A DNA stretch of 64,000 bases, taken from NCBI RefSeq assembly GCF_030272615.1, contig NC_081410.1:127844640-127908639 (forward strand), written 5' to 3'. Under the pieces are notes generated by a model. It did not search any database and was not told the origin of the DNA. It saw only the letters and a list, made by a program, of their open reading frames with translations. Origin of the DNA: Cryptomeria japonica (lineage: Eukaryota > Streptophyta > Pinopsida > Cupressales > Cupressaceae). Positions 1-10,711 of the stretch are shown here, piece by piece (within the stretch, counting starts at the first letter, position 1; each line of letters starts with the position of its first letter). Made by a program: the position numbers and the translations under genes.

Positions 1-1026
1 GGAGGGAATAAAAGGGCCAGAAAAAACATTGCTGACTTTGGAAGAAAGAGACAATGGACTGGTAATCTATCTGCAAAACTAGACCTGATATTTGGATAGA
101 CCTCTGAATCATCTTTCCAATGATCTCGTTTGAGAAAGACGAAGTTCGGATGCACAAGATATGCCCCCGAGAGTGCAAACAACAACTTCTTACTTAAACA
201 GGAAATTTTTTTTTGCAAAATAAAAAAATCAGAAAAATACCTCCATATCTGGATAGGGCTCGGAAAGAGTTTTCTAACGATATATGGTTTACACGATTTC
301 GACTCCGTATGCTCAAGTTATGAGCAAAATACCAACCACTGCTTTTTAGAACTTTGAAGGGCTAAAAATAGAGAAAATCAACTAAATTTAGAAGAGCTCC
401 AAATGTAGTGGGTCCGCCAGATTTGTTGATGCAAATGATGACTTCATCAAGGTACCTGCTAATGCATGCCTTGTATGTACTATTTTGTGCAGATTTGACT
501 TTTTTTACTTTTTTTTAATTAAAAAAAACTTTCCTTAAAAAAAAATTTTGCACCCTCCAAAATATTTTTAAAAAATAATATTTATCCATGATTTTTTTTA
601 CTGGACTTTTTTCAAAAAATTTATGATGTAGGTACTGACATGCGTGCATGCGGTATGGCCATACAGATTTTCATGCCTCAAAAAACGTGCCAATAAAAAT
701 CATTCCCTAGATGCCCCTTTCATCGAAAATAGGCAAATTATATATCAAAATTCATGGAATTGACCTTTTGAATCCAACTTTGAGGTCCTTTTGGGCCCAA
801 AATGCTCTGAATTTTCAAGTACTCTCTGGAACAAAGAAAACCCTCGAACTTCGAACCCTTGCAAAATGGACTCTGTATATATCAGATTTCAGCAAAACGA
901 AAGGCGGTCCTGTCTTTCTTGAGCCTTCTGGAATTGATGGTGAGCTCCAAATTAACCCAAAGTGAATATTTTCTGTGTAAATGCAAATAATCTCCAAAAA
1001 ACTAAACGAGAATCTTCAGACCTGGA
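1..1026 (-). mobile_element. Leader/internal part of a minus-strand LTR retrotransposon, cut by the window edge
   Basis: This sequence lies directly inside the primer-binding site and LTR at 1027-1514, so on the minus strand it is the start of the element's internal region. No gag-like reading frame appears in over 1 kb; the stretch is mostly non-coding with long A and T runs near 500-600. Short open frames inside it (130-357, 711-965, 815-997) match nothing I recognise. A leader this long without gag fits a non-autonomous (LARD-like) element or a badly decayed Copia. The other LTR, if present, is outside the window. Confidence 0.5.
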
Positions 1027-1038
1027 GCTCTGATACCA
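1027..1038 (-). other. Primer-binding site (initiator tRNA-Met) of the minus-strand LTR element
   Basis: Read on the minus strand this is TGGTATCAGAGC, the complement of the 3' end of plant initiator tRNA-Met used by Ty1-copia elements. It abuts the LTR end (…TAACA on the minus strand) with no spacer, which fixes both the orientation and the inner LTR border. Confidence 0.8.
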
Positions 1039-1514
1039 TGTTAGAATTTGTGAAATGTGAATCCCACAAGCCCAGTTGTTTGCAAGAATACATGTCACAC
1101 ATAAAAAGAGAATTGAACAACAAAGAATAATTGAAGACAATTAACAATAATTGAATGTATTGCTTTGAAATTTCTTATTGCTTATTGCTTAAGTTACAAT
1201 GAAGGATATTACATCCTTAAAAAAGAAATCTAACACTAAAGATAGAAACCCTAAATGGTGGAGTCTACAAGAGAGACTAAGAGTTTTAAACTCAATGCAT
1301 GAATCAGTCATGTATGCACAAATAACATAATAAACTAATTAAATGCATGAAACTCTCGAAAATCTAAGCATAGTTTGTTTTTCCTAGTTTGCATTATGCA
1401 TGGAGATAAGTATTAATTAATTATTTATAATTAATTAACTAACTAAATAATAAATTATTTAGTGAATTAATGCAACTAAGTGAATAATTAATATATAAAT
1501 TATTTATTCCAACA
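1039..1514 (-). repeat. 5' LTR of a minus-strand Copia-like element
   Basis: The segment starts TGTTAGAA and ends TTCCAACA on the plus strand, so both ends carry TG…CA with a short inverted repeat (TGTTRG/CCAACA). It borders a perfect tRNA-Met primer site. On the minus strand it opens with an AT-rich U3-like stretch and later holds AATAAG-like signals around 1170-1190, as in many Copia R regions. Length is 476 bp. The second LTR is not in the window, so no age estimate is possible. Confidence 0.75.
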
Positions 1515-2523
1515 GGGAATAGCAAGTTTGTGGTTGGGTGGAAAAACGCCCTGATGATACTTTCCCTCTCCCAACATGTAAAGATTGTTTAAAGATCAAA
1601 ATAAGTATAAAAAAAAATTGTAATCTCTAAATCTCTTCTTCTTTCTTATACCATACTTGATATATTTATGGAAGTATGCTTATGCAAATGTTTACTTCTT
1701 TCTAGCATAATTACTTTCTTTCAATATTTTTTTAAAAAGTTAGCTAGAAGTCTCATGTTTTTAGTTTCAGTTCAATGTTTCTTATCTTGCAAACATATAG
1801 TTGCTACATGACGCATGTTACGTCAAGCCTTGTGTGAGATTTCACGCCAAGGGTTTCATTCTTAAAGGTAATGTTTGTCAACTCAAACATTTCCATAAAT
1901 GTTTATCCTTAGATCTTTTGATGACACACCATTTTTCATCATCGTTATCTATTGGGGATGTGGGAACACCAACATGAGGTTTGATTTAGGAAAGCCCCTA
2001 TAGAACACAACCCTTGTTCCCTATTTTTCATGTGTGCAAGTTTAGATTTGACATTGAAAGTGGTACGTGAGTGCAAAGAAGACTATCACAGATTGTAACT
2101 TTTGAATAGACTAAAACACCTGGACTAAGGTGCCTAACACTCTTATCTAACTATTTTCAACCAAATTTTTAGGAGATAGACTTATAGGACCTCCCATTTA
2201 CAATCATGCTCTTTTTTGTCAGTCATAGACACCTTAGACTAGGGCGCCCTACAATCAAGTTTGACACTATCAACTTTAGTTTTCAAACCAATTTTCCTTT
2301 CTATGTCTTCTTTCCATATCTATCTTACTATGTTTGTTTTATGTTTTGTAATTTACTATTATTGCTGAAATCTATCCTTTTGAATGTAATTAACCTGGAT
2401 CACACATATATCAATCTCAATTCCATTGCATCTTTGAAAAGGAACATAATTCCAAGTGTTCAACTCTCCTATTAGGACTATAGCTGAACCTATTTATGTT
2501 CCAATGGTTATGTATGGATAATT
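1515..2523. other. Intergenic stretch, no recognised feature
   Basis: About 1 kb of AT-rich sequence between the minus-strand LTR and the Copia element. Short frames (for example 2206-2475) show no recognisable motif. Confidence 0.5.
2519..2523. repeat. Left target-site duplication of the Copia element (TAATT)
   Basis: TAATT directly precedes the left LTR and matches CAATT directly after the right LTR (10124-10128) at four of five bases, as expected for the 5-bp duplication of an LTR element with one later T/C change. Confidence 0.6.
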
Positions 2524-4144
2524 TGTTGGCATTGACAAAACCGATCAATCCAGAGAACCGATATATGAGCTAAGATTTGTCGTTGATGTCTAACACTGAC
2601 CGGTGAAGTATCGGTAGTGTGGTATATTTCAGTAGGCAAAGCTGATAACTTACAAACACATGGAAACAACATTGGCAACAGATGCCCAAAAGTTAAATCA
2701 GCTCAAGGAAGATAGACTAAGCCAACCGATTTGTCATTCAAGAAGATCGGTCATTCTAATGATGATGAAGTCACAAAAGATGACTCAGGCAAGATCACTT
2801 GAGGTTGTATGCAAACTGAAACCCCATTGGCAAACAGGGGAAGAAACTTGATACTAGCACAACAAACTGAAAATCAAAGGATGAACCGGTAACATAGAAG
2901 TGCAGTGGTATACCGATTCACCGGTATGACAAAAGGAAGATAGGTGATCACCATAAATCTCGGAGCGGTGATCGATTATTTAGTTGCGGTGGGAAAAGGT
3001 GAGTTGGTGAGCTTCTGTCTACGCCAAATCATAAGTTGGTAAGGTCAACTTCAGTTATCATGCAATGAAGCATGATTACTTGTGGATTTTCTAGTTCGCA
3101 CTTAATCGACTGAACTCGACCCAGAAATTACTATCTTTGGAAGATGTGGCAGCAGAATTCATTGAACACTTGGCAAAATTGTTGCAGGGTGCACAGATAA
3201 AATGTGGGAGATTTTGAATTTGAAATCTTCCACAATCTGTGATTGCTTTGATTGAGGGAACACCTGAAGGTGTCGGCTGAAAATGTATAAAGTATTTGTG
3301 AGCTAATTTAGAAAAACTTGATCGTAAAATTTGCAAAAAGCAGATCTTGTAGAAGGCGATCCAAAGTGAAGAGTAGAGAGACAGAGGAAGTGCTAAAAGG
3401 TTTTAGTAGAGCAGAGGGTGCTTGAGGTAGACCGGCTGAGTGTAGGGATAAAGATCGGAGGACCAACTGAGTGCAGAGTCGAAGGTTAGAGGATCGACAA
3501 AGTGCAGAGCCGAGGGACAAAGGACCTGATGAGTGCAGAGCTGGAGGTGTAAGAAGAAAACCAGTGCTGTGCAAAGAAAAGACACAACCGGTATGGATAG
3601 AGTGTGATTCTCATTGTGATCTGATCAAGCTATCAGTAGCTAATTCAACTAATCATCCATTTGTTGCTTCCATTTGTTGCTTTCTAACCATTGCAACTTA
3701 AATCCCTTAACTGGATGGACTTTAATAGGCCCCTTTTGTAAAATCCCTTAACCGAGTGACATCTTTATTGATGTTCTTAAGTCCTTTAACTAGGATACCT
3801 TTAACAAGGTAAAGGCACTAACTGACCTTAAACAAAATCCCTTAAGCAGGTGGCACCTAACAAGTGTCTTTGTAATCTCCTAACAGGGATGGCTCCTCAC
3901 CGGGCGTACTCCAAAAGAGTACAAATTTTGTGAGTTCCTACTCACACCGTGGTTTTCTCCCATTTGGGTTTCCATGAGATAAATCTTGGTGTCACTGTCA
4001 ATTTTTCATACATGCATATTCTACTTCAGTGATTAAATATATTGATGAATATTAAATAAGTGCAATTTGGAGTTAAAAGTTTTAATTGTGAAAATTGATC
4101 GTCTTGATTCACCCCTCCCGTCTCAGCACTGGTTGGGACTAAGA
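2524..4144 (+). repeat. Left (5') LTR of the Copia element
   Basis: It begins TGTTGGCATTG and ends ACTAAGA, where the right LTR has ACTAACA, so the terminal CA has mutated to GA. A TATAAAG box lies at 3286-3292. It is 1621 bp against 1494 bp for the right LTR. Much of the difference lies near 3470-3600, where a GTGCAGAGC-containing unit is repeated more often than in the right copy. The 63-codon open frame inside it also occurs in the right LTR and is not a gene. Confidence 0.93.
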
Positions 4145-4146
4145 AT

Positions 4147-4158
4147 TGGTATCAGAGC
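4147..4158 (+). other. Primer-binding site of the Copia element
   Basis: TGGTATCAGAGC, two bases after the left LTR, is complementary to the 3' end of initiator tRNA-Met and primes minus-strand DNA synthesis in Ty1-copia elements. Confidence 0.93.
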
Positions 4159-4207
4159 AGGTCCTTAGAATCAGAAGAAGCTTAATCATCTTAAGGAAAG
4201 ATCCAAG

Positions 4208-5206
4208 ATGATGCGAAAGGAGGGTTCTAAGTTCTCTAAGGAGAATTACACCTTATGGTGTGGAGGAATGAAACTTTATCTAAAATCCTTATGAGAACAT
4301 TACTGGAATCATGTAATCACAGAGTACATTGAACCTTCAGGGACTCTTACTCCAAATCAGATCAAGGAAAGGCAAGATAATACTGCTGCTCTGGATCTGA
4401 TTGTCAGCACTCTCTCTGATAATGAATTTGTTGAGGTTCAAGATTTGAAAACAACTTTTCATATATGGAATAAGCTTAAGACAGTCTATGGGGGAGATCC
4501 TCATGTTCAAAAGGCTAAAGTAGACAGCCTGAGAGAAAAATATGATGAGATGAGGATGCAGGAAGGAGAAAACATAGAGCAGTATAGCAAGAGAATAAAG
4601 GATGTAGTAAACTCCATCAAAAGTGTTGGAGGAAAGCTTGAGGAGGAGGATGCGGTTAGCCAAATCGTGAGAACCTTGCTACCACAATATGCCATAAGGG
4701 TCTCTGCTATCCAGGAACTCAGATCCTTGGGAACAGTTAATGTATCTCTTGACTCGTTGATCGGTAAGTTGACTGCTTTTGAATTGAGCAATTATGACAA
4801 CAGTGTACCAAAGATTGATGTTGCTTTGAAAGCCTCCATGATGCATACACCAACAAGAAGGAAAGAAACCGGAAGTAGTTCTACTACAAGAACCGGTCAT
4901 TCCCATGAAAGTGACAACCTGTTATCTGAGGAGCAAGATGAAATTGAAGCTCTATTGGCAAGAAGATTGCCAAGAGGAAAAGGAAAGTATAAAGGTAAAT
5001 TACCCTTAAAGTGCTTCTCCTATAATAAGATAGGTCATATCACTTCAAGATGTCTTGACAATGATAGAGACAAGAAAGATAATTTCAGAAGCTACAGGGA
5101 CAAGAACAAGAAGGAATGTTATCTTGCAGGAGTCACTGATGAAGAATCAGAAAGATCTGATGGAGATGGAATTGCATTTGTGGTAGTCAAGGAGGATAGC
5201 ATATAG
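4208..5206 (+). pseudogene. gag: Copia gag, with internal stop and damaged zinc knuckle
   Basis: Gag builds the virus-like particle that packages retrotransposon RNA. The frame starts at an ATG 50 bases past the primer site and is interrupted by TGA at 4292-4294. It then continues in the same frame through a UBN2/Retrotran_gag-type core (LKTVYGGD, VDSLREKYDEMRMQEGE, VRTLLPQY) to a TAG at 5204-5206. The CCHC zinc knuckle near the end reads CFSYNKIGHITSRC: the second cysteine is tyrosine (TAT at 5021-5023), which should abolish zinc binding. Gag and pol are in the same frame, so the TAG probably arose within an original single gag-pol frame. Confidence 0.9.
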
Positions 5207-5758
5207 GAAGGAGATATGGCACTAATTTCTAGTACAAACCGGTGTGGAGAATGGGTGATTGATAGTGGTTGCACTCACCACATGACCGGTGACAGAAACA
5301 AATTCCTTAGCATGGAGGATTGCAATGGAGGAACTGTGAGATTCGGAAATGATGCTCCTTGTGTAATAAAAGTTAAGGGATCTATAGCCCTGAATGACAA
5401 AACAAATTATGATGATGTCTATTGGGTAGAAGGGATAAAATATAGTTTGTTAATTGTTGCACAACTTAACAATAAGGGTTACCGGTTAGAATTCAATGAA
5501 GGAATATGCAAAATAAATGACAAATCAAGAAATCTGATTGCTATCGGTAAACAGTCAAGAGGCAATCTATTTCACCTAGACACCACCATAGGTAGTTGTC
5601 TAATGGCTAAGGTAGAAGACAGTTGGTTGTGACACAAAAGATTGTGTCATGTTAACCTTGACATCATAGCAAAAATCAGTAAGACAAAGTCTATTAGAGG
5701 TATGCCTAATATAGTGAAACTTGAAAATGCTATGTGCAAAGAATGTCAACTATGAAAG
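5207..5758 (+). pseudogene. pol: Copia protease and pre-integrase zinc region
   Basis: The aspartic protease active site is visible as WVIDSGCTHHMTG, with the catalytic DSG, in the frame continuing from gag. Further on, the GAG-pre-integrase HHCC zinc module is seen as HKRLCHVNLD…CKEC. The frame is broken by TGA at 5630-5632, where the family has the tryptophan before HKR, and by another TGA near 5753. Both stops are in the original frame, so point mutations rather than indels are responsible here. Confidence 0.88.
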
Positions 5759-6498
5759 TTGACCGGGTCTAGTTTCAACACTAAATCCTTTTCATCTGAA
5801 AATGTGCTGGATTTAGTTCATACAGACTTGTGCGGTCCTATGAGAACCAAGAGTTTCTATGGAGACCGATACTTTATGTTTGTGGATGATTTCTCAAGAA
5901 TGATGTGGGTTGTATTCTTGAAAGAAAAATCTAAAGCCGTTCACATGTTTAAAGTCCTTAAGGCTCAAGTAGAGAGAGGAACCGGTAAGAATCTGAAGTG
6001 TCTGAGATCAGATAGAGGAGGAGAGTTCACCTCTCAAGAGTTCATGAATTATTGCGAGGAACAGGGGATTATGAGACAAATGTCTACACCCAGAACCCCT
6101 CACCAGAATGGGGTTGTTGAAAGAAGAAACATAACTCTTATTGATTGAGCAAGGACTATGATGATACAGAAGGACATTCCACATATTTATGGAGAAAAGC
6201 AATAAGCACTGTTGTATACACCTTGAACCAGATACAGGTAAAGAAACGGACAAATAAAACTCCCTATGAATTATGGTGTGGATACTCACCTAATGTTTGT
6301 TATTTCAAAGTATTTGGAAGTAGGTGCTATATCAAGAGGGATGAGTATACTGGAAATTTTGATCCCAAGAGTGATGAAGGAACCTTCTTAGGTTACTCCA
6401 CAAAAACTAAGCCATACCGGTGTTTGAACAAAAAGACCGGTAAGATTGTGGAAAGTGCAAATGTCAGAGTAGATGAGTACTTTGATAAAAATGAATAG
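5759..6498 (+). pseudogene. pol: Copia integrase (rve domain)
   Basis: Integrase inserts the cDNA into chromosomes. All three catalytic acids of the D,D-35-E triad remain: HTDLCGP, RSDRGGEF and NGVVERRN. The reading frame meets a TGA at 6146-6148. A shift of one base then lies between about 6149 and 6190, after which the C-terminal part (TPYELWCGYSP, FLGYS) continues to a TAG at 6496-6498. The core fold motifs are well preserved despite the breaks, so gene death came after a period of selection. Confidence 0.9.
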
Positions 6499-7487
6499 GA
6501 CAGTAAGAGTGAACCAGAGGACTATAAAGGGTTCGAGTACAATGTACTGGTGGAACCTACTGAAGAAAATCCCGTTGAAATGGCACATGAAGAAGCCTGT
6601 GAAGTAGAACCTACACAACCGGTTGAAGAAGCTCCAAGAAGTGAATCGGTATTGGCTAAGTATGTTAGAAACAATCACTCTGTAGAAAATATCATCAGTG
6701 ACAAAGATGCAAGAGTTCTAACCAGAAGAAGAGCAAGAGAGAATGGTTGCATGCTCTCCATATTTGAGCTCAAAACAACAAAGGAGGCTCTAAAAGATGA
6801 TGACTGGGTCAAAGCCATGGAAGAAAAACTAGAGCAAATTGAGAAAAATGATACATGGACTCTAGTGCCCAGACCGGAAAACAAAAATGTGATAGGCACT
6901 AAGTGGGTGTTCAGAAATAAATAGATGAAACCGGTAAAGTGATAAGAAACAAAGCAAGATTAGTCTGTAAGGGCTATGCTCAAGAAGTAGGTTTGGACTA
7001 TGGAGAAACCTTCGCACCGATGGCCAGGCTGGACGGGGTTAGAATTTTGTTGGCCTACGTTGCTTACAAAAATTTCAAAGTTTATCAAATGGATGTCAAA
7101 TCGGCATTCTTAAATGGTGTGTTAGAAGAAGTTTACATAGAGCAATCGAAAGGGTTTGCATCTAAAGATGGAAGAAATATGGTATGCAGGTTGCAAAAGG
7201 CTCTATATGGGTTGAAACAAGCACCAAGAGCTTGGTATGAGAGGCTGCACTCATATCTGCTAAGCATAGGGTTCAAAAGAACCAGTGATAACAGTAACCT
7301 GTATCTGAAGAGTGGAGTTGAAGGAAAACATTTAATTGTTGAGACCTTTGTAGATGACATCATCTTTGGGGGAGATTATGAGATGAGCAGAAGCTTTGCA
7401 GAACAAATGAAGCAAGAATTTGAGATGTCCATGATTGGTGAGATAAAGTTTTTTTATTGGTATGCAAGTCTCACGGCTAAAGAATGA
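6499..7487 (+). pseudogene. pol: Copia reverse transcriptase (RVT_2)
   Basis: The linker and reverse-transcriptase domain are recognisable by KNDTWTLVPRP, IGTKWVFRNK, DVKSAFLNG, GLKQAPRAWYERL and the catalytic FVDDIIFGG (YVDD box variant). A frameshift, consistent with one lost base, lies just after WVFRNK near 6921, and a second lies at about 7448-7461 in a T-rich run. Everything after the second break, including the RNase H domain, is in another frame. Confidence 0.92.
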
Positions 7488-8301
7488 CATCTTCATCAAT
7501 CAAACTAAGTACATAAGAGAAATTCTGAAAACTTTTGGAATGGAAGATTGCAAACTTGTTGGAACTCCAATGGTTACAGGTTGCAAGCTCTCTAAATATG
7601 ATGAGGCTGAAGAAGTGAATGAGACACTTTACCGGTACATGATCGGTAAGTTCCAGTATGCAGTACATAGTAGACCGAACATAGCACAAGTTGTTGGCTT
7701 GGTTACCATCTTTTCTGCAAATCTGAAAGAGACTCACATGGTGGCAGTCAAGAGAATATTTAGATACCTCAAGGGGATTGATGAGTATGGTCTCTGGTAT
7801 CCACATAAGGGAGACTTCAACTTAAGTGCCTTCACTGATTCAGATTGGGCAGGGAACATTGATGACAAAAAGAGCACTAGTGGAGGTGCATTTGTTCTTG
7901 AAGATAGGATTGTATCTTGGACAAGCAAGAAACAAAACAACATATCTCAATCCACAACTGAGGCTGAGTATGCTGCTGTTGCAATCAACTGCACACAGAT
8001 AGTTTGGATGAAGCAATTGTTGGAAGGTATCCAAGAAAAGGTGATTGGACCGGTAGTGATTCATTGTGATAACACCAGTGCCATTGACATATCCAAGAAT
8101 CCGATGATGCATTCCAAAACGAAGCATATAGCTATCAAATATCACTATCTAAGGGAACAAGTTCAAGAAAAGGAAGTGATGTTGGAGTATATACCAACAA
8201 AAGAGGTGGTGGTTGATATCTTCACCAAGCCACTACAGAAGGACACTTTTGACTATCTCAGAGGTAAGTTGGAGATTATGCCCCTACCTACAGTAAAGTA
8301 A
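7462..8301 (+). pseudogene. pol: Copia C-terminal RT connection and RNase H domain
   Basis: This 279-codon stretch is the longest open piece of the element. It contains the RT thumb/connection region and the RNase H domain with acidic residues in FTDSDWAG, TEAEYAA and HCDNTSAI, and the conserved HSKTKHIAIKYHYLRE near the end. It has no upstream start of its own in this frame; it is the tail of pol separated by the frameshift near 7455. It ends at a natural stop just before the 3' untranslated region. Confidence 0.92.
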
Positions 8302-8629
8302 GCAAAAAGGGCTCTATATCAATCTGGTATGATTTCAAAAAAAATTCTAAGACTAGATTGATAAGTGTGGACTACTCCGGTTAGGGGGAGCAGTCTTGTA
8401 AGTGTACTGAAATGAAACTTTGGCATTGTTGTCAAAGGGGGAGATATGATTATAGTGTTTGAGCATTGGTAGTGATTGAGTTGAAGTTGCTATAATAGAG
8501 TATTGCCAGTGTTAAGGGGAGATACTCATTACTCAGGGCAGAAGTAATGACCGGTACAAAAATGAAGGAAGAACATGCAACTGATAAGACAAATTCTGTA
8601 GTGTTGCCATCAATGCCAAAGGGGGAGAT
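8302..8629 (+). other. 3' untranslated region with repeated PPT-like motifs and the polypurine tract
   Basis: The functional polypurine tract AAAGGGGGAGAT (8618-8629) abuts the right LTR and would prime plus-strand DNA synthesis. Two further purine tracts precede it: one at about 8383-8391 and CAAAGGGGGAGATATGAT near 8433-8450. The second is preceded by TTTGGCATTGTTGTCAAA, an imperfect inverted repeat matching sequence near the real tract, so this block looks internally duplicated. Confidence 0.8.
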
Positions 8630-10123
8630 TGTTAGCATTGACAAAACCAGTCAATCCAGAGAACCGGTATATGAGCTAAGATTTGTCATTGATATCTAAC
8701 ACTGACTAGTGAAGTGGTATCGGTAGTGTGGTAAATTTCAGTAAGCAAAGGTGATGACTTACAAACACATGGAAACAAATGACCAAAAGTTCAATCAGCT
8801 CAAGGAAGATAGACTAAGCCAACTGGTCTGTCATTCAAGAAGATCGGTCATTCTGATGATGATGAAGTCACAAAAGATGACTCAGGCAAGAAGACTTGAG
8901 GTTGTATGCAAACCGAAACCTCATTGGCAAACAGGGGAAGAAACTTGATGCTAGCACAACAAACCGGCAATCAAAGGATGAACCGGTAACATAGAAGTGC
9001 AGTGGTATACCAATTCACCGGTATGACAGAAGGAAGATAGGTGATCACCATAAATCTCGGAGCGGTGATTGATTATTCAGTTGTAGTGGCAAAAAGTGAG
9101 TTGGTGAGCTTGTGTCTACGCCAAATCATAAGTCGGTAAGGTCAACTTCAGTTATCATGCAATCTAGCATGATTACCTGCGGATTTTATGGTTCGCACTT
9201 AATCGACTGAACTCGACCTAGAAATTACTATTTTTGGAAGATGTGGTGGCGGAAATTGTTGAACACTTGGCAAAATTGTTGCAGGGTGCGCAAAGAAAGT
9301 GTGGGAGATTTTGAATTTGAAATCTTCTGCAATCTGTAATTGCTTTGATTGAGGGAACACCTGAAGGTGTCGACAGAAAATCTATAAAGTATTTGTGAGC
9401 TCATTCAGAAAAACTTGATTGTAAAATTTGCAAAAAACAAATCTTGTAGAAGGCTATCCAAAGTGAAGAGTAGAGAGAGAGAGGAAGTGTTAAAAGGTTT
9501 TAGCAGAGAAGAGGGTGCTTGAGGTAGACCGACTGAGTGCAAAGACAAAGATCAGAGGACCGGCTGAGTGCAGAGCCGAAGGTGTAAGAAGAAAACCGAT
9601 GTTGTGCAGAGCAGACACGACCAATGTGGATAGAGTGTGATTCTCATTGTAATCTGATCAAGCTATCAGTAGCTAATTCAACAGATCATCCATTTGTTGC
9701 TTTCTAACCATTGCAACTTAAATCCCTTAACTGGGTGACATCTTTATTGATGTTCTTAAGTCCTTTAACCAGGCTACCGTTAACAAGGTAAAGGCACTAA
9801 CTGGCCTTAAACAAAATCCCTTAACCGGGTGGCACCTAACAAGTGTCTTTGTAATCTCCTAACAGGGATGGCTCCTCACCAGGCGTACTTCAGAAGAGTA
9901 CAAATTTTGTGAGTTTCTACTCACCGTGGTTTTCTCCCATTTGGGTTTCCACGAGATAAATCTTGGTGTCACTGTCAATTTTTCATGCATGCATATTCTA
10001 CTTTAGTGATTAAATATATTGATGAATATTAAATAAGTGCAGTTTAGAGTTAAAAGTTTTAATTGTGAAAATTGATCAAGTGTTGATTCACCCCTCCCCT
10101 CTCAACACCGGTTGGGACTAACA
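8630..10123 (+). repeat. Right (3') LTR of the Copia element
   Basis: It begins TGTTAGCATTG directly after the polypurine tract and ends ACTAACA. It aligns with the left LTR along its whole length apart from indels. A TATAAAG box corresponds to that of the left copy (about 9393). Confidence 0.93.
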
Positions 10124-10128
10124 CAATT
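10124..10128. repeat. Right target-site duplication of the Copia element (CAATT)
   Basis: CAATT follows the right LTR and matches TAATT at 2519-2523 except for the first base. Confidence 0.6.
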
Positions 10129-10160
10129 GAGATCTTAGTTTCCATCCATAGACGATTATC

Positions 10161-10711
10161 TCATTTGCACATAATTAGTAAGTAAGAAATATTTAACAAG
10201 TAAAGAAGCATTGGTATAAGCATCAAAATTATCATGTAACACATACTAAGCATAATAAGATCATGATGTAATGAAAATGGAGGTAAAGAAGACTCACAAA
10301 TATCCTCATGAAGATCTAAACAAGTATCATTGTAAAATATGATATCATTGATGGGATATATCATTAGACAAAAGAATGTTACAATTGAATCCATAGAACA
10401 ATAACATGAGATGTTGGATAATTATCTTCACAAAATGCATCATCATGTACAAGAGGGGGTGAATCCATTATGATAGATATGGGATCATCATGACAAGTAA
10501 AAGAAAGATCATCATAAGTTGCAATAATGTCATGAAGGGAGCTAGGAGGTGTCACATCATTGATATTAGTCATACAAGGTGTATCACAAGGTACAACATC
10601 ACTAGGTGCATAGTCATCACAATCAAAAGGCATGAGATAAATAGATTCAACATGAAACTTGTAGATTGATGAAATAAGGATATTCAAGAGGAATAAACAC
10701 GTATACAACAT
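10161..10711 (-). pseudogene. Decayed Asp/His/Pro-rich reading frame, family not recognised
   Basis: Two minus-strand frames, 10379-10711 (110 codons) and 10161-10394 (77 codons), join end to end across a frameshift near 10385. They share one peculiar composition: acidic and histidine-rich stretches such as CHDDPISI, PPLVHDD and DLHEDICESS, separated by hydrophobic segments. That shared style suggests one former gene of about 185 or more codons. I do not recognise a domain. Position next to mobile DNA and the broken frame favour an accessory frame of an old LTR element over a cellular gene. Confidence 0.4.

Larger units (their letters stand above)
2524..10123 (+). mobile_element. Ty1-copia LTR retrotransposon, complete in structure but coding-dead
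   Basis: A 7.6-kb element with, in order: LTR, tRNA-Met primer site, gag, protease, integrase, reverse transcriptase, RNase H, polypurine tract, LTR. Integrase before reverse transcriptase identifies Ty1-copia (Pseudoviridae type). The element is flanked by TAATT/CAATT. The coding part carries at least five in-frame stops and three frameshifts, so it cannot make its own proteins. In the first 85 aligned bases of the two LTRs I count eight differences, all transitions, several at CG sites. This indicates an old insertion, probably decayed under cytosine methylation. The motif CCGGT recurs unusually often throughout. Confidence 0.93.

Noticed and set aside
2660-2851. 63-codon plus-strand frame, with a 65-codon relative at 8751-8948
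   Set aside because: Both lie at the same position in the two LTRs of the Copia element; conservation is due to LTR identity, not to a gene.
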